Shown piece by piece: positions 50,979-58,632 of a DNA stretch of 64,000 nt. Every line of letters begins with the position of its first letter. The first letter of the stretch is position 1. The DNA is from Bradyrhizobium sp. Ghvi (GTDB lineage: Bacteria; Pseudomonadota; Alphaproteobacteria; Rhizobiales; Xanthobacteraceae): assembly GCF_900115265.1 (NCBI RefSeq), contig NZ_FOVU01000013.1:62001-126000 (forward strand), given 5' to 3'. The notes beneath the pieces were generated by a model. It saw only the letters and a list, made by a program, of their open reading frames with translations, did not search any database and had not been told where the DNA came from. The translations under genes were made by a program, and so were the position numbers.

Positions 50979-52367
50979 ATGACGTCCAGAGGTATGTCCA
51001 TCATAGTTGCGCGTTGCCTGTCGTCGTTTGAACGGCTCTTCAGACTTGATCGCGGGTTGCCACGGAGCAATGTCCGGTTGGTGGTTGACGGTCTTGCAGG
51101 CGCGCTTGCGATCGGCATCGTGGCGGCGACCCCCGTCGCGGCACAGGAAAAGCCGAGCACGTTGGGGCTGGGTATCTTCACGTTCACATCCGGTCCCGCC
51201 GCGGCCTACGGCATGCCGGGCAAGAACGCCGCCGATCTCATGATCGACGAGATCAATGCAAAGGGCGGCATCGGAGGCGTGCCGGTCAGCGCGACCTATG
51301 TCGACGAGGCGCAGGGCGCGCAGGGTGTGATCGCCGAATATCGCCGGCTCGCCGGGGATGCGAAGAACCAGGTGATGATCGCCGCTTTGTCGAGTGCGAA
51401 TTGCCTGGCGCTGGCGCCGCTCGCCGAGCAGCTGGAGGTCCCCACCGTGGGCTGGAACTGCGATACCCATCAGCTGCTGATGGACGGCAAGAGCAAATAT
51501 GTGTTCCGCCCGAACGGCAACACCGTGCCCGAATTCATCGCCTACGCGATCTACCTGCTGGACCGCAAACCCGACGTGAAGACGGTGGCGATCATCAACC
51601 CGGACTATGCGTTCGGCCATGATGCGGCGAAGATCTTCACCGCGGCCCTGAAGGCGCTGAAGCCCGACGTCGAGATCGTCGCCGAGCTCTATCCGAAGCT
51701 GGGCTCACCGAATTACCAGACCGAGATCTCGCGCCTCTCCACCGCGCGCCCGGATGTCGTTTTCTCCAATCTCTGGGGTGCCGATCTCGAGAACTTCGTT
51801 CGTCAGGCCGCGCCGCGTGGGATCTTCACCTCCAGCCAGGTGATCCTCGCACTCGGCGAGACGGTGCTGCAGCGCGTGCCGCTGCCTGACGGGGTGATCG
51901 TCGGTGTTCTCGGCGACGGCTGGTGGATGTCGCCGGACGCCAAGGCGAAGCCGGAGACGGTGAAGTTTGCCGAAGCCTACAAGGCGCGCTTCGGCGAGTA
52001 CCCGGTGTTCCCGTCGATCAAGATGGCCAACGCGCTGATCTACGTGAAAGCCGCCTACGACACCGCGATGCAGAAGAACGGCGGCAAATGGCCGACACGT
52101 GCCGAGCTCGCCGATGCCATGAAGGGCAGCAAGGTCGAGACCCTGACCGGCACCGCCCAGACCCGCGCGGACAATGACGGCCTCGTCGACCAGATCGTCG
52201 GCGTCACCATAAAGACACCGGCGCAGCAATTGCCCATGATCGGCGACATGGTCCGCTACAAGGGTGACAGCCTGATGCCGCAGGCCGGCCAGGATCCGCT
52301 GGCGTGGATTGCGACGCTCAAGCCCGAGTTTGCCAAGAGCCTGCCGAAGCCAGGCAGTTACAAATAG
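50979..52367 (+). CDS. ABC transporter substrate-binding protein (LivK-like)
   Basis: A 462-residue periplasmic binding protein. The leader is long, and the signal peptide ends near TPVAAQ-E (about residue 51). The mature part starts LGLGIFTFTSGPAAAYGMPG and has NPDYAFGHDAAK, typical of the ANF/Leu-Ile-Val type. It is the capture subunit for the importer encoded downstream. An ATG at 50994 is an alternative start. Confidence 0.88.
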   Translation: MTSRGMSIIVARCLSSFERLFRLDRGLPRSNVRLVVDGLAGALAIGIVAATPVAAQEKPSTLGLGIFTFTSGPAAAYGMPGKNAADLMIDEINAKGGIGGVPVSATYVDEAQGAQGVIAEYRRLAGDAKNQVMIAALSSANCLALAPLAEQLEVPTVGWNCDTHQLLMDGKSKYVFRPNGNTVPEFIAYAIYLLDRKPDVKTVAIINPDYAFGHDAAKIFTAALKALKPDVEIVAELYPKLGSPNYQTEISRLSTARPDVVFSNLWGADLENFVRQAAPRGIFTSSQVILALGETVLQRVPLPDGVIVGVLGDGWWMSPDAKAKPETVKFAEAYKARFGEYPVFPSIKMANALIYVKAAYDTAMQKNGGKWPTRAELADAMKGSKVETLTGTAQTRADNDGLVDQIVGVTIKTPAQQLPMIGDMVRYKGDSLMPQAGQDPLAWIATLKPEFAKSLPKPGSYK

Positions 52368-52413
52368 AGCGGGATGACGTTCACCTGATTCCAGTCACGG
52401 AAGGCGGAAGCCG

Positions 52414-53313
52414 ATGTCGAATGCAATCATCCCCCTGCTGCTGGATAGTCTGGCGAGCGCCGCGTTGATTTTCTTCGCGGCGGTCGGCCTGACGCTGGTA
52501 TTCAGCGTGCTGCGCGTCCTCAACGTCGCCCATGGCAGCCTGTATTCGATCGGCGGCTATGTTGCGGCCTCGATCTGCCTGTTCATCGCGAGCCGCCAGC
52601 TCAATCCGTATTTGTCGTTCCTGGCGTTGCTCTTCAGTGCCGTGGGCGTCGCGGCCATATTCGGTCCGCTGATTGAGCGCGGACTGGTCCGCTGGACCTA
52701 TGGCAAATCGGAGGCGGTGCAGATCCTGATCACGTTCGGACTGTTCCTCATTCTCGAAGACCTTCAGCGCGTGATCTTCGGCGTCCAGTCCTTCTATGAG
52801 GACGCGCCGATGCGATTGCTCGGCACCACCAGCATCGGTGGCGTTGTCTATCTCAACTATCAGATCCTCCTGATCGCGATGGCGCTCCTCGTCGTCGTCG
52901 GCCTGCGGCTCCTGATCAACCACACAAGGCTGGGACGCCTGATCACGGCCGTCGTCGCCGACCGTGAGATGGCGCAGTCGATCGGCATCGATACCAACCG
53001 AATCTTCATCCTGGCGTTTTCGCTCGGCGTGTTCCTTGCCGCTTTGGGCGGCGCGCTGGCGACGCCGACCTCAGGCATCGCGCCGGGTCTCGGCGCCGAC
53101 ACCATGGTGCTCGCCTTTGCCGTTGCGGCGATCGGCGGCCTCGGACGGATCGAAGGCGCCGCACTGGCCTCCTTGATCGTCGGCCTGGCGCGCGTGCTCG
53201 CGATCTATCTGGCGCCGTCACTGGATGCGGTCGCGCCCTATGCGGCGATGCTTGTCGTTCTTCTGATCCGTCCCTACGGCCTGTTCGGATCGGTGACGGC
53301 GCGGAGGATATGA
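52414..53313 (+). CDS. livH: Branched-chain amino acid type ABC transporter permease (LivH)
   Basis: A 299-residue inner-membrane permease with eight or so helices. It starts AIIPLLLDSLASAALIFFAAVG, with LRVLNVAHGSLYSIGGYVA and the cytoplasmic EAA-like loop VADREMAQSIGIDTNRIF. Its stop overlaps the start of LivM by four bases. It is part of a complete importer for an unknown amide or aromatic substrate. Confidence 0.9.
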   Translation: MSNAIIPLLLDSLASAALIFFAAVGLTLVFSVLRVLNVAHGSLYSIGGYVAASICLFIASRQLNPYLSFLALLFSAVGVAAIFGPLIERGLVRWTYGKSEAVQILITFGLFLILEDLQRVIFGVQSFYEDAPMRLLGTTSIGGVVYLNYQILLIAMALLVVVGLRLLINHTRLGRLITAVVADREMAQSIGIDTNRIFILAFSLGVFLAALGGALATPTSGIAPGLGADTMVLAFAVAAIGGLGRIEGAALASLIVGLARVLAIYLAPSLDAVAPYAAMLVVLLIRPYGLFGSVTARRI

Positions 53314-54236
53314 TGCCAGCTATCATTGCCGCTGCGGCGGTCCTCATCCTCACCCTGCTGCCTGTCGCTGCGCCGTGGCTGCAATTCGTCCTGACGCTTG
53401 CGATCGCCAAGGGCTTTGCGGCGCTCGGCGTCGCCGTACTGCTCCGCGCCGGACTGATCTCGATCGGCCACGCGATGTTTTTTGCCGCCAGTGCCTATGC
53501 GGTCGCGTTCCTGGCGCGCGCCGGCGTCAATGATCTGGGGCTGCTGTTGATCCTGTCGGTGCTGGGCGGGGCGCTCGTCGGCGCGGTCGCCGGATCGTTT
53601 CTCGTCCGCTATCGCGCGATCTTCTTCGCGATGTTGAATCTCGCTGTCTCGATGGTGTTCTACGCGCTGTGCGCCAAGCTCTACGGCGTCACCGGCGGGA
53701 CCGACGGCATGCCTGTGCCGGTCCCGGCGGTGTTCGGGATCGCGCTTGGCGAGCCGGCGTTCAAGAGCGTGCTGTTCTATCTCAGCCTGGGGCTCATGGT
53801 GCTCGTTGGCCTTGCCGTGCAGCGCTATCTGAACAGCCCGCTCGGTCACGCGCTCTCGGCCGTCCACACGAACGAGATCCGGCTTGAATATCTGGGCATT
53901 CCGGTCTGGGCGGTTCTGCTGATCGCCTATGTCATCTCGGCCGCGCTCGCCGGTCTTGGCGGCGCGATCGCCGGCTTTGCGATCGGTCGCGTGGTGCCGG
54001 ATTTCGCGTTCTGGACCGCATCGGGCCACCTCGTGCTGATCGCCGTGCTCGGCGGCATCGGTGGCGTTCCAGGCGCGTTCATTGGCGCCCTGTTTCTGGA
54101 ATTGCTGCACAGCGCCGCCGTGACCGTCACCGATTCCTGGAATTTGATCGTGGGTATGACGCTGATCATCGTGATCATGTTCATGCCGCAAGGGGTCTAT
54201 GGCTTGTTCGCGCGCAAGGAGGCGACGAGCCTATGA
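53310..54236 (+). CDS. livM: Branched-chain amino acid type ABC transporter permease (LivM)
   Basis: A 308-residue membrane permease. ALGVAVLLRAGLISIGHAMFF is typical of LivM, with VTGGTDGMPVPVP and the cytoplasmic loop VHTNEIRLEYLGIPVW. It partners LivH. The ATG overlaps the LivH stop by four bases, and its stop overlaps the LivG start by four. Confidence 0.9.
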   Translation: MMPAIIAAAAVLILTLLPVAAPWLQFVLTLAIAKGFAALGVAVLLRAGLISIGHAMFFAASAYAVAFLARAGVNDLGLLLILSVLGGALVGAVAGSFLVRYRAIFFAMLNLAVSMVFYALCAKLYGVTGGTDGMPVPVPAVFGIALGEPAFKSVLFYLSLGLMVLVGLAVQRYLNSPLGHALSAVHTNEIRLEYLGIPVWAVLLIAYVISAALAGLGGAIAGFAIGRVVPDFAFWTASGHLVLIAVLGGIGGVPGAFIGALFLELLHSAAVTVTDSWNLIVGMTLIIVIMFMPQGVYGLFARKEATSL

Positions 54237-54979
54237 CGCGTCCCATCCTGGAAGCAAAAGGCCTCCACGTCGCATTCAACGGCGTCAAGGCCGCTGACGA
54301 CGTCAGCATCGCGATCCATGATGGCGAGTTTCTCGCCATCATCGGTCCGAACGGGTCGGGCAAGACGACGCTGCTCAACATCTGCACGGGCTACATCCGG
54401 CCCAAGTCGGGCAGCGTGCAGCTCGACGGTCACGACATCACCCATTTGTCGCCACGCGCCATCGCGCGCCGTGGCGTCGCCCGCGCATTCCAGATCCCGC
54501 AGCTCTTCTCCGCACAGCGCGTGATCGACAACATGATGCTCGCCCTGGCGGCAACCGATGGCCTGTGGAGCGCGGTGCAGCCGCTTGAAACGGCGAGGCG
54601 GCGCGACGAGGCGAGGGCGTTGCTCGACCTGGTCGGGCTCGCCGGCGATGCCGACCGGATCAGCAGTACGCTTCCGGAAGGGCATCGCAAGCTGCTGGAC
54701 ATCGCGGTTGCGCTGGCGCTGAAACCGCGGCTGCTGCTGCTCGATGAGCCGACCAGCGGAGTGAGCGCGCTGGAACGCTTTCCGCTGATGGAGGCGCTGA
54801 TGAGCGCGCTGCGCCAGCGCCGCATCACGGCGCTGTTCGTCGAGCACGACATGGACGTGGTCGCGCGTTACGCGAGCCGCGTCCTGGTGTGGAACGCCGG
54901 CAACATCATGGCCGAGGGTCGTCCCGACGAGGTGTTCAGCAATGCGCAAGTTCGCCAACGTGTCGTAGGGGTGGCCTGA
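54233..54979 (+). CDS. livG: Branched-chain amino acid type ABC transporter ATP-binding protein (LivG)
   Basis: A 248-residue ATPase. Walker A is GPNGSGKTTLL, the signature is LPEGHRKLLDIAVAL (the LivG form of LSGGQ), and Walker B is LLLLDEPTSGVSA. It overlaps LivM by four bases and LivF by one. All ATPase motifs look intact. Confidence 0.9.
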   Translation: MTRPILEAKGLHVAFNGVKAADDVSIAIHDGEFLAIIGPNGSGKTTLLNICTGYIRPKSGSVQLDGHDITHLSPRAIARRGVARAFQIPQLFSAQRVIDNMMLALAATDGLWSAVQPLETARRRDEARALLDLVGLAGDADRISSTLPEGHRKLLDIAVALALKPRLLLLDEPTSGVSALERFPLMEALMSALRQRRITALFVEHDMDVVARYASRVLVWNAGNIMAEGRPDEVFSNAQVRQRVVGVA

Positions 54980-55671
54980 TGCTCAGGCTCGACAAGGTCA
55001 GCGTCTCGATCGAGGGTGTTCGCGTGCTGCGCGGCGTCAGTTGCGAGATCGTAGCGCGCAAGACGACGGTGTTGATCGGACGCAACGGCGCCGGCAAGAC
55101 CACCACCCTTCGTGCAATCATGGGCCTCATCGCGATGGACGAAGGCTCTGTCCGCCTCGATACCGACGATCTCGGCAGCAGGCCTGCCCACACCCGCGCC
55201 CGCGCCGGCATTGGCTATGCGCCGGAGGACCGGCGCTTGATTCCAGAGCTGAGCGTGGAGGAGAACATCCGCCTCCCGGCGCTGGCGCTCAAGCTCGACC
55301 GTGCCGAGATCGCGCGCAGGCTGGATGAGATCTATCAGCTGCTGCCCGAGTTGCACGTGATGCGCGGCCGGCCCGCCGGCGGCGTATCCGGAGGACAGGG
55401 AAAGATGGTTGCGCTGGGTCGCGCGCTGACGGTGGCACGCAAGGTCCTGCTGCTCGATGAACCCTTCCAGGGTCTGGCCCCGGCCCTCGCGCTCGACTAT
55501 GCGCGGACGCTTGGCGAATTGCGCAAGCACCGGCCCGACCTTGCCATGCTGATCACCGAATCCTCGCCCGCGCTGCTCGATCGTATCGCCGACAGGACGC
55601 TACAGATCGAGCGCGGCGAAGTCCTGACCACTTCGAACAAGGATAGGGAATTCCATGTTGCTGCAATTTGA
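54979..55671 (+). CDS. livF: Branched-chain amino acid type ABC transporter ATP-binding protein (LivF)
   Basis: A 230-residue ATPase. Walker A is GRNGAGKTTT with a normal lysine, unlike the LivF at 60-755. The signature is VSGGQGKMVALGRAL, Walker B is VLLLDEPFQGLAP. It overlaps the DUF2848 start by 17 bases. It completes the five-component importer. Confidence 0.9.
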   Translation: MLRLDKVSVSIEGVRVLRGVSCEIVARKTTVLIGRNGAGKTTTLRAIMGLIAMDEGSVRLDTDDLGSRPAHTRARAGIGYAPEDRRLIPELSVEENIRLPALALKLDRAEIARRLDEIYQLLPELHVMRGRPAGGVSGGQGKMVALGRALTVARKVLLLDEPFQGLAPALALDYARTLGELRKHRPDLAMLITESSPALLDRIADRTLQIERGEVLTTSNKDREFHVAAI

Positions 55672-56338
55672 CCGCCTCGCAAAGGACCGGACCGACCGTG
55701 TCGGGATCGAGATCGAATCGCTCGTCATCGCGGGGTGGGCGGGCAGGGACGCGGCGGCCATCGAGCACCATATCGAGGAGCTGGCTACGCTGGGCGTTCC
55801 GCGCCCCTCAACGACACCGCTCTACTACCGCGTCGCGGCCCAAACATTGACCCAGCAATGCCGGCTGACCGTGCTCGGTCCGGACAGTTCCGGCGAGGTC
55901 GAGCCTGTCATCGTCGCCATGGCTGACGGGCTCTGGGTCGGCGTGGGATCCGATCATACCGACCGCAAGGCCGAAGCATCGGGCATCGCTCTTTCGAAGC
56001 AGCTTTGCGGCAAGCCGGTCGGCCCGTGGCTCTGGTCCTATGCCGATGTCGAGGGTCATTGGGATGAACTGCTCCTTCGTTCTTGGGCAACAATCGACGG
56101 GGAACGGGTTCTCTACCAGGAGAGCCCGGTCTCCTCGCTCAGGACGCCGCGCGATCTCGTCCGTCGCTACACCGGCACGGACATGCTGGCGGCCGGCACG
56201 CTGATGTTCTGCGGAACGCCGGGCGCGATCGGCGGCATTCGGCGGGGGACGCGGTTCGAGATGGAGCTGAAGGATCCGGTCCTTAGCCGGTCGTTGACGC
56301 ATAGTTACGATGTCGACGTACTTCCAATCGTCTCCTGA
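55655..56338 (+). CDS. DUF2848 family protein
   Basis: A 227-residue protein of the DUF2848 family, which has a fold related to FAH-type hydrolases. Motifs include GVGSDHTDRKAEASGIALSK, KPVGPWLWSYADVEGHWDEL and GTLMFCGTPGAIGGI. The function is not established. It starts inside the LivF gene and precedes the amidase by 24 bases, so it likely acts on the imported compound or its hydrolysis product. Confidence 0.82.
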   Translation: MLLQFDRLAKDRTDRVGIEIESLVIAGWAGRDAAAIEHHIEELATLGVPRPSTTPLYYRVAAQTLTQQCRLTVLGPDSSGEVEPVIVAMADGLWVGVGSDHTDRKAEASGIALSKQLCGKPVGPWLWSYADVEGHWDELLLRSWATIDGERVLYQESPVSSLRTPRDLVRRYTGTDMLAAGTLMFCGTPGAIGGIRRGTRFEMELKDPVLSRSLTHSYDVDVLPIVS

Positions 56339-56362
56339 ACGTTTCCCTCTGGCGCTTCAGGC

Positions 56363-57691
56363 ATGACAGCAACGCAGGAAAAATCGTACCCTTCCGCCAT
56401 GGCACGGCTTGAGGCAGCGATTGAGCGTATCCACTCGCCGGAAGCGGAGAACGTCTTCACGGCCGTCTTTGCGGACAGCGCCCGGTGGGAGGCTGAGGCT
56501 GCGGATCGACGCGCTGCTGCCGGAGCGTCCCGCGGCCCGCTCGATGGTCGTATCGTTTCGGTGAAGGCGTTGTTCGACGTCGCCGGCACCGTCACGAGCT
56601 CGGGCTCGGCTGTCCTGCGCCGATTGCGACCGGCCGTTGAAGACGCCGAGGTCGTCAAGCGGTTGCGGGCTGCGGGTGCCATCGTTATCGGCAAGACGCA
56701 GATGACGGAATTCGCTTTCTCCGCGTTGGGTACGAACCCACACGACGGGATGCCGGCCAATCCTCGAGACCGCACCCGTGTTCCGGGAGGCTCTTCAGCG
56801 GGCGCTGTCGTGTCCGTCATTGGCGGCATGGCCGACATCGCCATCGGCAGCGACACCGGCGGCTCCCTGCGAATTCCGGCCGCGCTGTCGGGAGCGGTGG
56901 GCTTCAAGCCGACCAGCGGTTTCGTGCCGACCGCCGGCGCGTTCTCCCTGTCATCGAGTCTCGACACGATCGGTCCGATCGCCGCGAACGTCGCGGATTG
57001 CTTCGTGGCCGATCAGGTGCTTTCAGGTGAAGGCGCGCCGTCGCCGCTGCGGCCCGCATCCCCGGGCACGTTCCGCCTGAACATTGCCCGCGGACGCTTG
57101 TTCGATCGATGCGAACCCGAGGTACTCGCTGCGTTCGAGAAAGCCATGAAGCGGCTTCGATCCGGGGGCTTGCAGGTCAAGGAGGGGACCATCGAGGCCG
57201 CTCTCGACGATCTCGCCCAAATCGACAAGATCGGCACCTTCCCGTCGATCGAGGTCGGAGCAACGCTGCGCAGTTTAGGCGTCTCGGCGCTGGATGGGGT
57301 CGATCCTCGAACGCGCGTCCGCATCGAGGCCGGCGCCGGCATTCTCGCCACGGACTATGTGCGCATGATGCGGCTTCGACAGGCAGCGATCCGCTCGTTC
57401 GAACAGTCTTTCAGCAACAACGAGTTGTTCGTCCTGCCGACGACGCCAGTCCGAGCGCCGCTGATTTCCTCCGTTGCGGAGGATGCGGCATTCCATGAGC
57501 TCAATGGCCTCGTTCTGCGCAATCCACGCATCGCCAACTTGCTCGACTGCCCGTCGATTTCGCTGCCGTTGCCGCTCGAAGGTCTTCCCGTGGGCCTGAT
57601 GCTGATTGGTCGTAGAAACGCCGACCGGCGCTTAGTGGAGATCGCAGCCAGTGTAGAAGCGCTGCTGCGAGGACATTTGCATGCTGCATAG
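56363..57691 (+). CDS. Amidase signature family hydrolase
   Basis: A 442-residue enzyme. The Ser-cisSer-Lys triad is visible as VSVKALFD (Lys), RVPGGSSAGAVV (cis-Ser) and GSDTGGSLRIPAAL (nucleophile Ser). It would hydrolyse an amide to an acid and ammonia. It is the last gene of the MarR-controlled operon. Together with DUF2848 and the HpaB-type monooxygenase it suggests catabolism of an aromatic or heterocyclic amide. Confidence 0.88.
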   Translation: MTATQEKSYPSAMARLEAAIERIHSPEAENVFTAVFADSARWEAEAADRRAAAGASRGPLDGRIVSVKALFDVAGTVTSSGSAVLRRLRPAVEDAEVVKRLRAAGAIVIGKTQMTEFAFSALGTNPHDGMPANPRDRTRVPGGSSAGAVVSVIGGMADIAIGSDTGGSLRIPAALSGAVGFKPTSGFVPTAGAFSLSSSLDTIGPIAANVADCFVADQVLSGEGAPSPLRPASPGTFRLNIARGRLFDRCEPEVLAAFEKAMKRLRSGGLQVKEGTIEAALDDLAQIDKIGTFPSIEVGATLRSLGVSALDGVDPRTRVRIEAGAGILATDYVRMMRLRQAAIRSFEQSFSNNELFVLPTTPVRAPLISSVAEDAAFHELNGLVLRNPRIANLLDCPSISLPLPLEGLPVGLMLIGRRNADRRLVEIAASVEALLRGHLHAA

Positions 57692-57869
57692 CCATTTCGC
57701 GCGAAAGGGCCGCCAAATTTACGATCACGCGGAGAAGCTGTGGCGAGGCCGCCTGTGAAGCTGTCGCTTGCCGATTGCCAATGTATGTCCATTGGGGCCA
57801 GAAACGAGACGTTTCTGGTGCGGTGGACTGACGAATGGCAACGGAGTCTGTTAACCCGCTGATTTTGGC

Positions 57870-57918
57870 TGGTGGGCCCGGCAGGACTCGAACCTGCAAC
57901 CAGACCGTTATGAGCGGC
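57870..57918 (-). tRNA. 3' half of a tRNA with anticodon CAT (Met or Ile), partial
   Basis: On the minus strand the sequence runs from the anticodon arm to the CCA end. Anticodon loop CTCATAA is at 57908-57914, T arm GCAGG-TTCGAGT-CCTGC, acceptor CGGGCCC, discriminator A and CCA. The 5' acceptor and D arm are absent: the bases beyond 57918 do not complement GGGCCC. A 3' half of this kind is what integration into a tRNA gene leaves as an attachment site. Confidence 0.7.
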
Positions 57919-58111
57919 AGGATAGCGATCGGCTTCATTGATTTTGCTGATTATTTGTTTGAATCTGATCGCGTTCGTTGCGCTTCGGCTGGGTCATTTC
58001 TGGTGCGAAACTGGTGCGGTAACGCCTGCTCATGTTGACGAGTCGGGCCTGACATCCGCAAGGTCTCCATCGCAGGACTGTCCTCACGATGATCATCAGG
58101 CAGATCGACTT

Positions 58112-58159
58112 TACCCTCTCAAGGCTGAAACAGGGGTTCGATTCCCCTAGGGAGCGCCA
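58112..58159 (+). tRNA. 3' half of a tRNA, probably Glu (anticodon CTC), partial
   Basis: On the plus strand an anticodon-loop-like CCTCTCA, then GAAAC, a perfect T arm AGGGG-TTCGATT-CCCCT, acceptor AGGGAGC, discriminator G and CCA at 58157-58159. No matching 5' GCTCCCT with D arm occurs upstream. The assignment to Glu rests on the CTC anticodon position, which is less sure than the T arm. It is another attachment-site-like remnant. Confidence 0.6.
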
Positions 58160-58385
58160 GCAAAGTCAGGCACTTAGGTAGCCATCAGCCGCTTTCGTTG
58201 AATAATGGTTGAATAAGACGCTGGTGAACAGCGGCGAACGCTTGCGGAATCTGCTGCCGACATTCGCCAAATAGCCTCGGCGCGATGCCTAACTGTGGCT
58301 GGCGCATTCGCGAAAGAAATTCGGCACAGCCCTTCGTGTCCAGAAATATTCAACCCCCCGCTGTCGTACGCGAGAACCCTCGTGC

Positions 58386-58632
58386 GTTCGCATTGACGTT
58401 GTTCGTCGCGCAATCAACCTTGTAGCCGACGGCACCAAGCTCTGCCTGGCGAAGAAGGCCAAGCCGAAATACACTGGGCTCGACCTCTTGATCGAAGCGC
58501 CTTTTGGACAGCCTGCCGCATACTCGTTGGAGCCAAATCGAGGACGAACTCCGCGGCGCAGCGCAAGGCATGCCGTTCCGTGAAGTCCATGTGATCGGAA
58601 ATCACAAGCCATTTGGTTTCCGCATCAAGTGA
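58386..58632 (+). pseudogene. Frameshifted remnant of an unidentified coding sequence
   Basis: Two frames read as protein: VRIDVVRRAINLVADGTKLC with KKAKPKYTGLDLLIEA, then after a one-base shift near 58500 LLDSLPHTRWSQIEDELRGA with GMPFREVHVIGNHKPFGFRI and a stop at 58630-58632. The two parts look like one gene broken by a frameshift and truncated at the front. The family is not recognised. It overlaps the end of the next gene by eight bases. Confidence 0.4.

Noticed and set aside
57870..57918. Functional tRNA gene
   Set aside because: Only the anticodon arm to CCA is present; the 5' half that should pair with the acceptor stem is missing.
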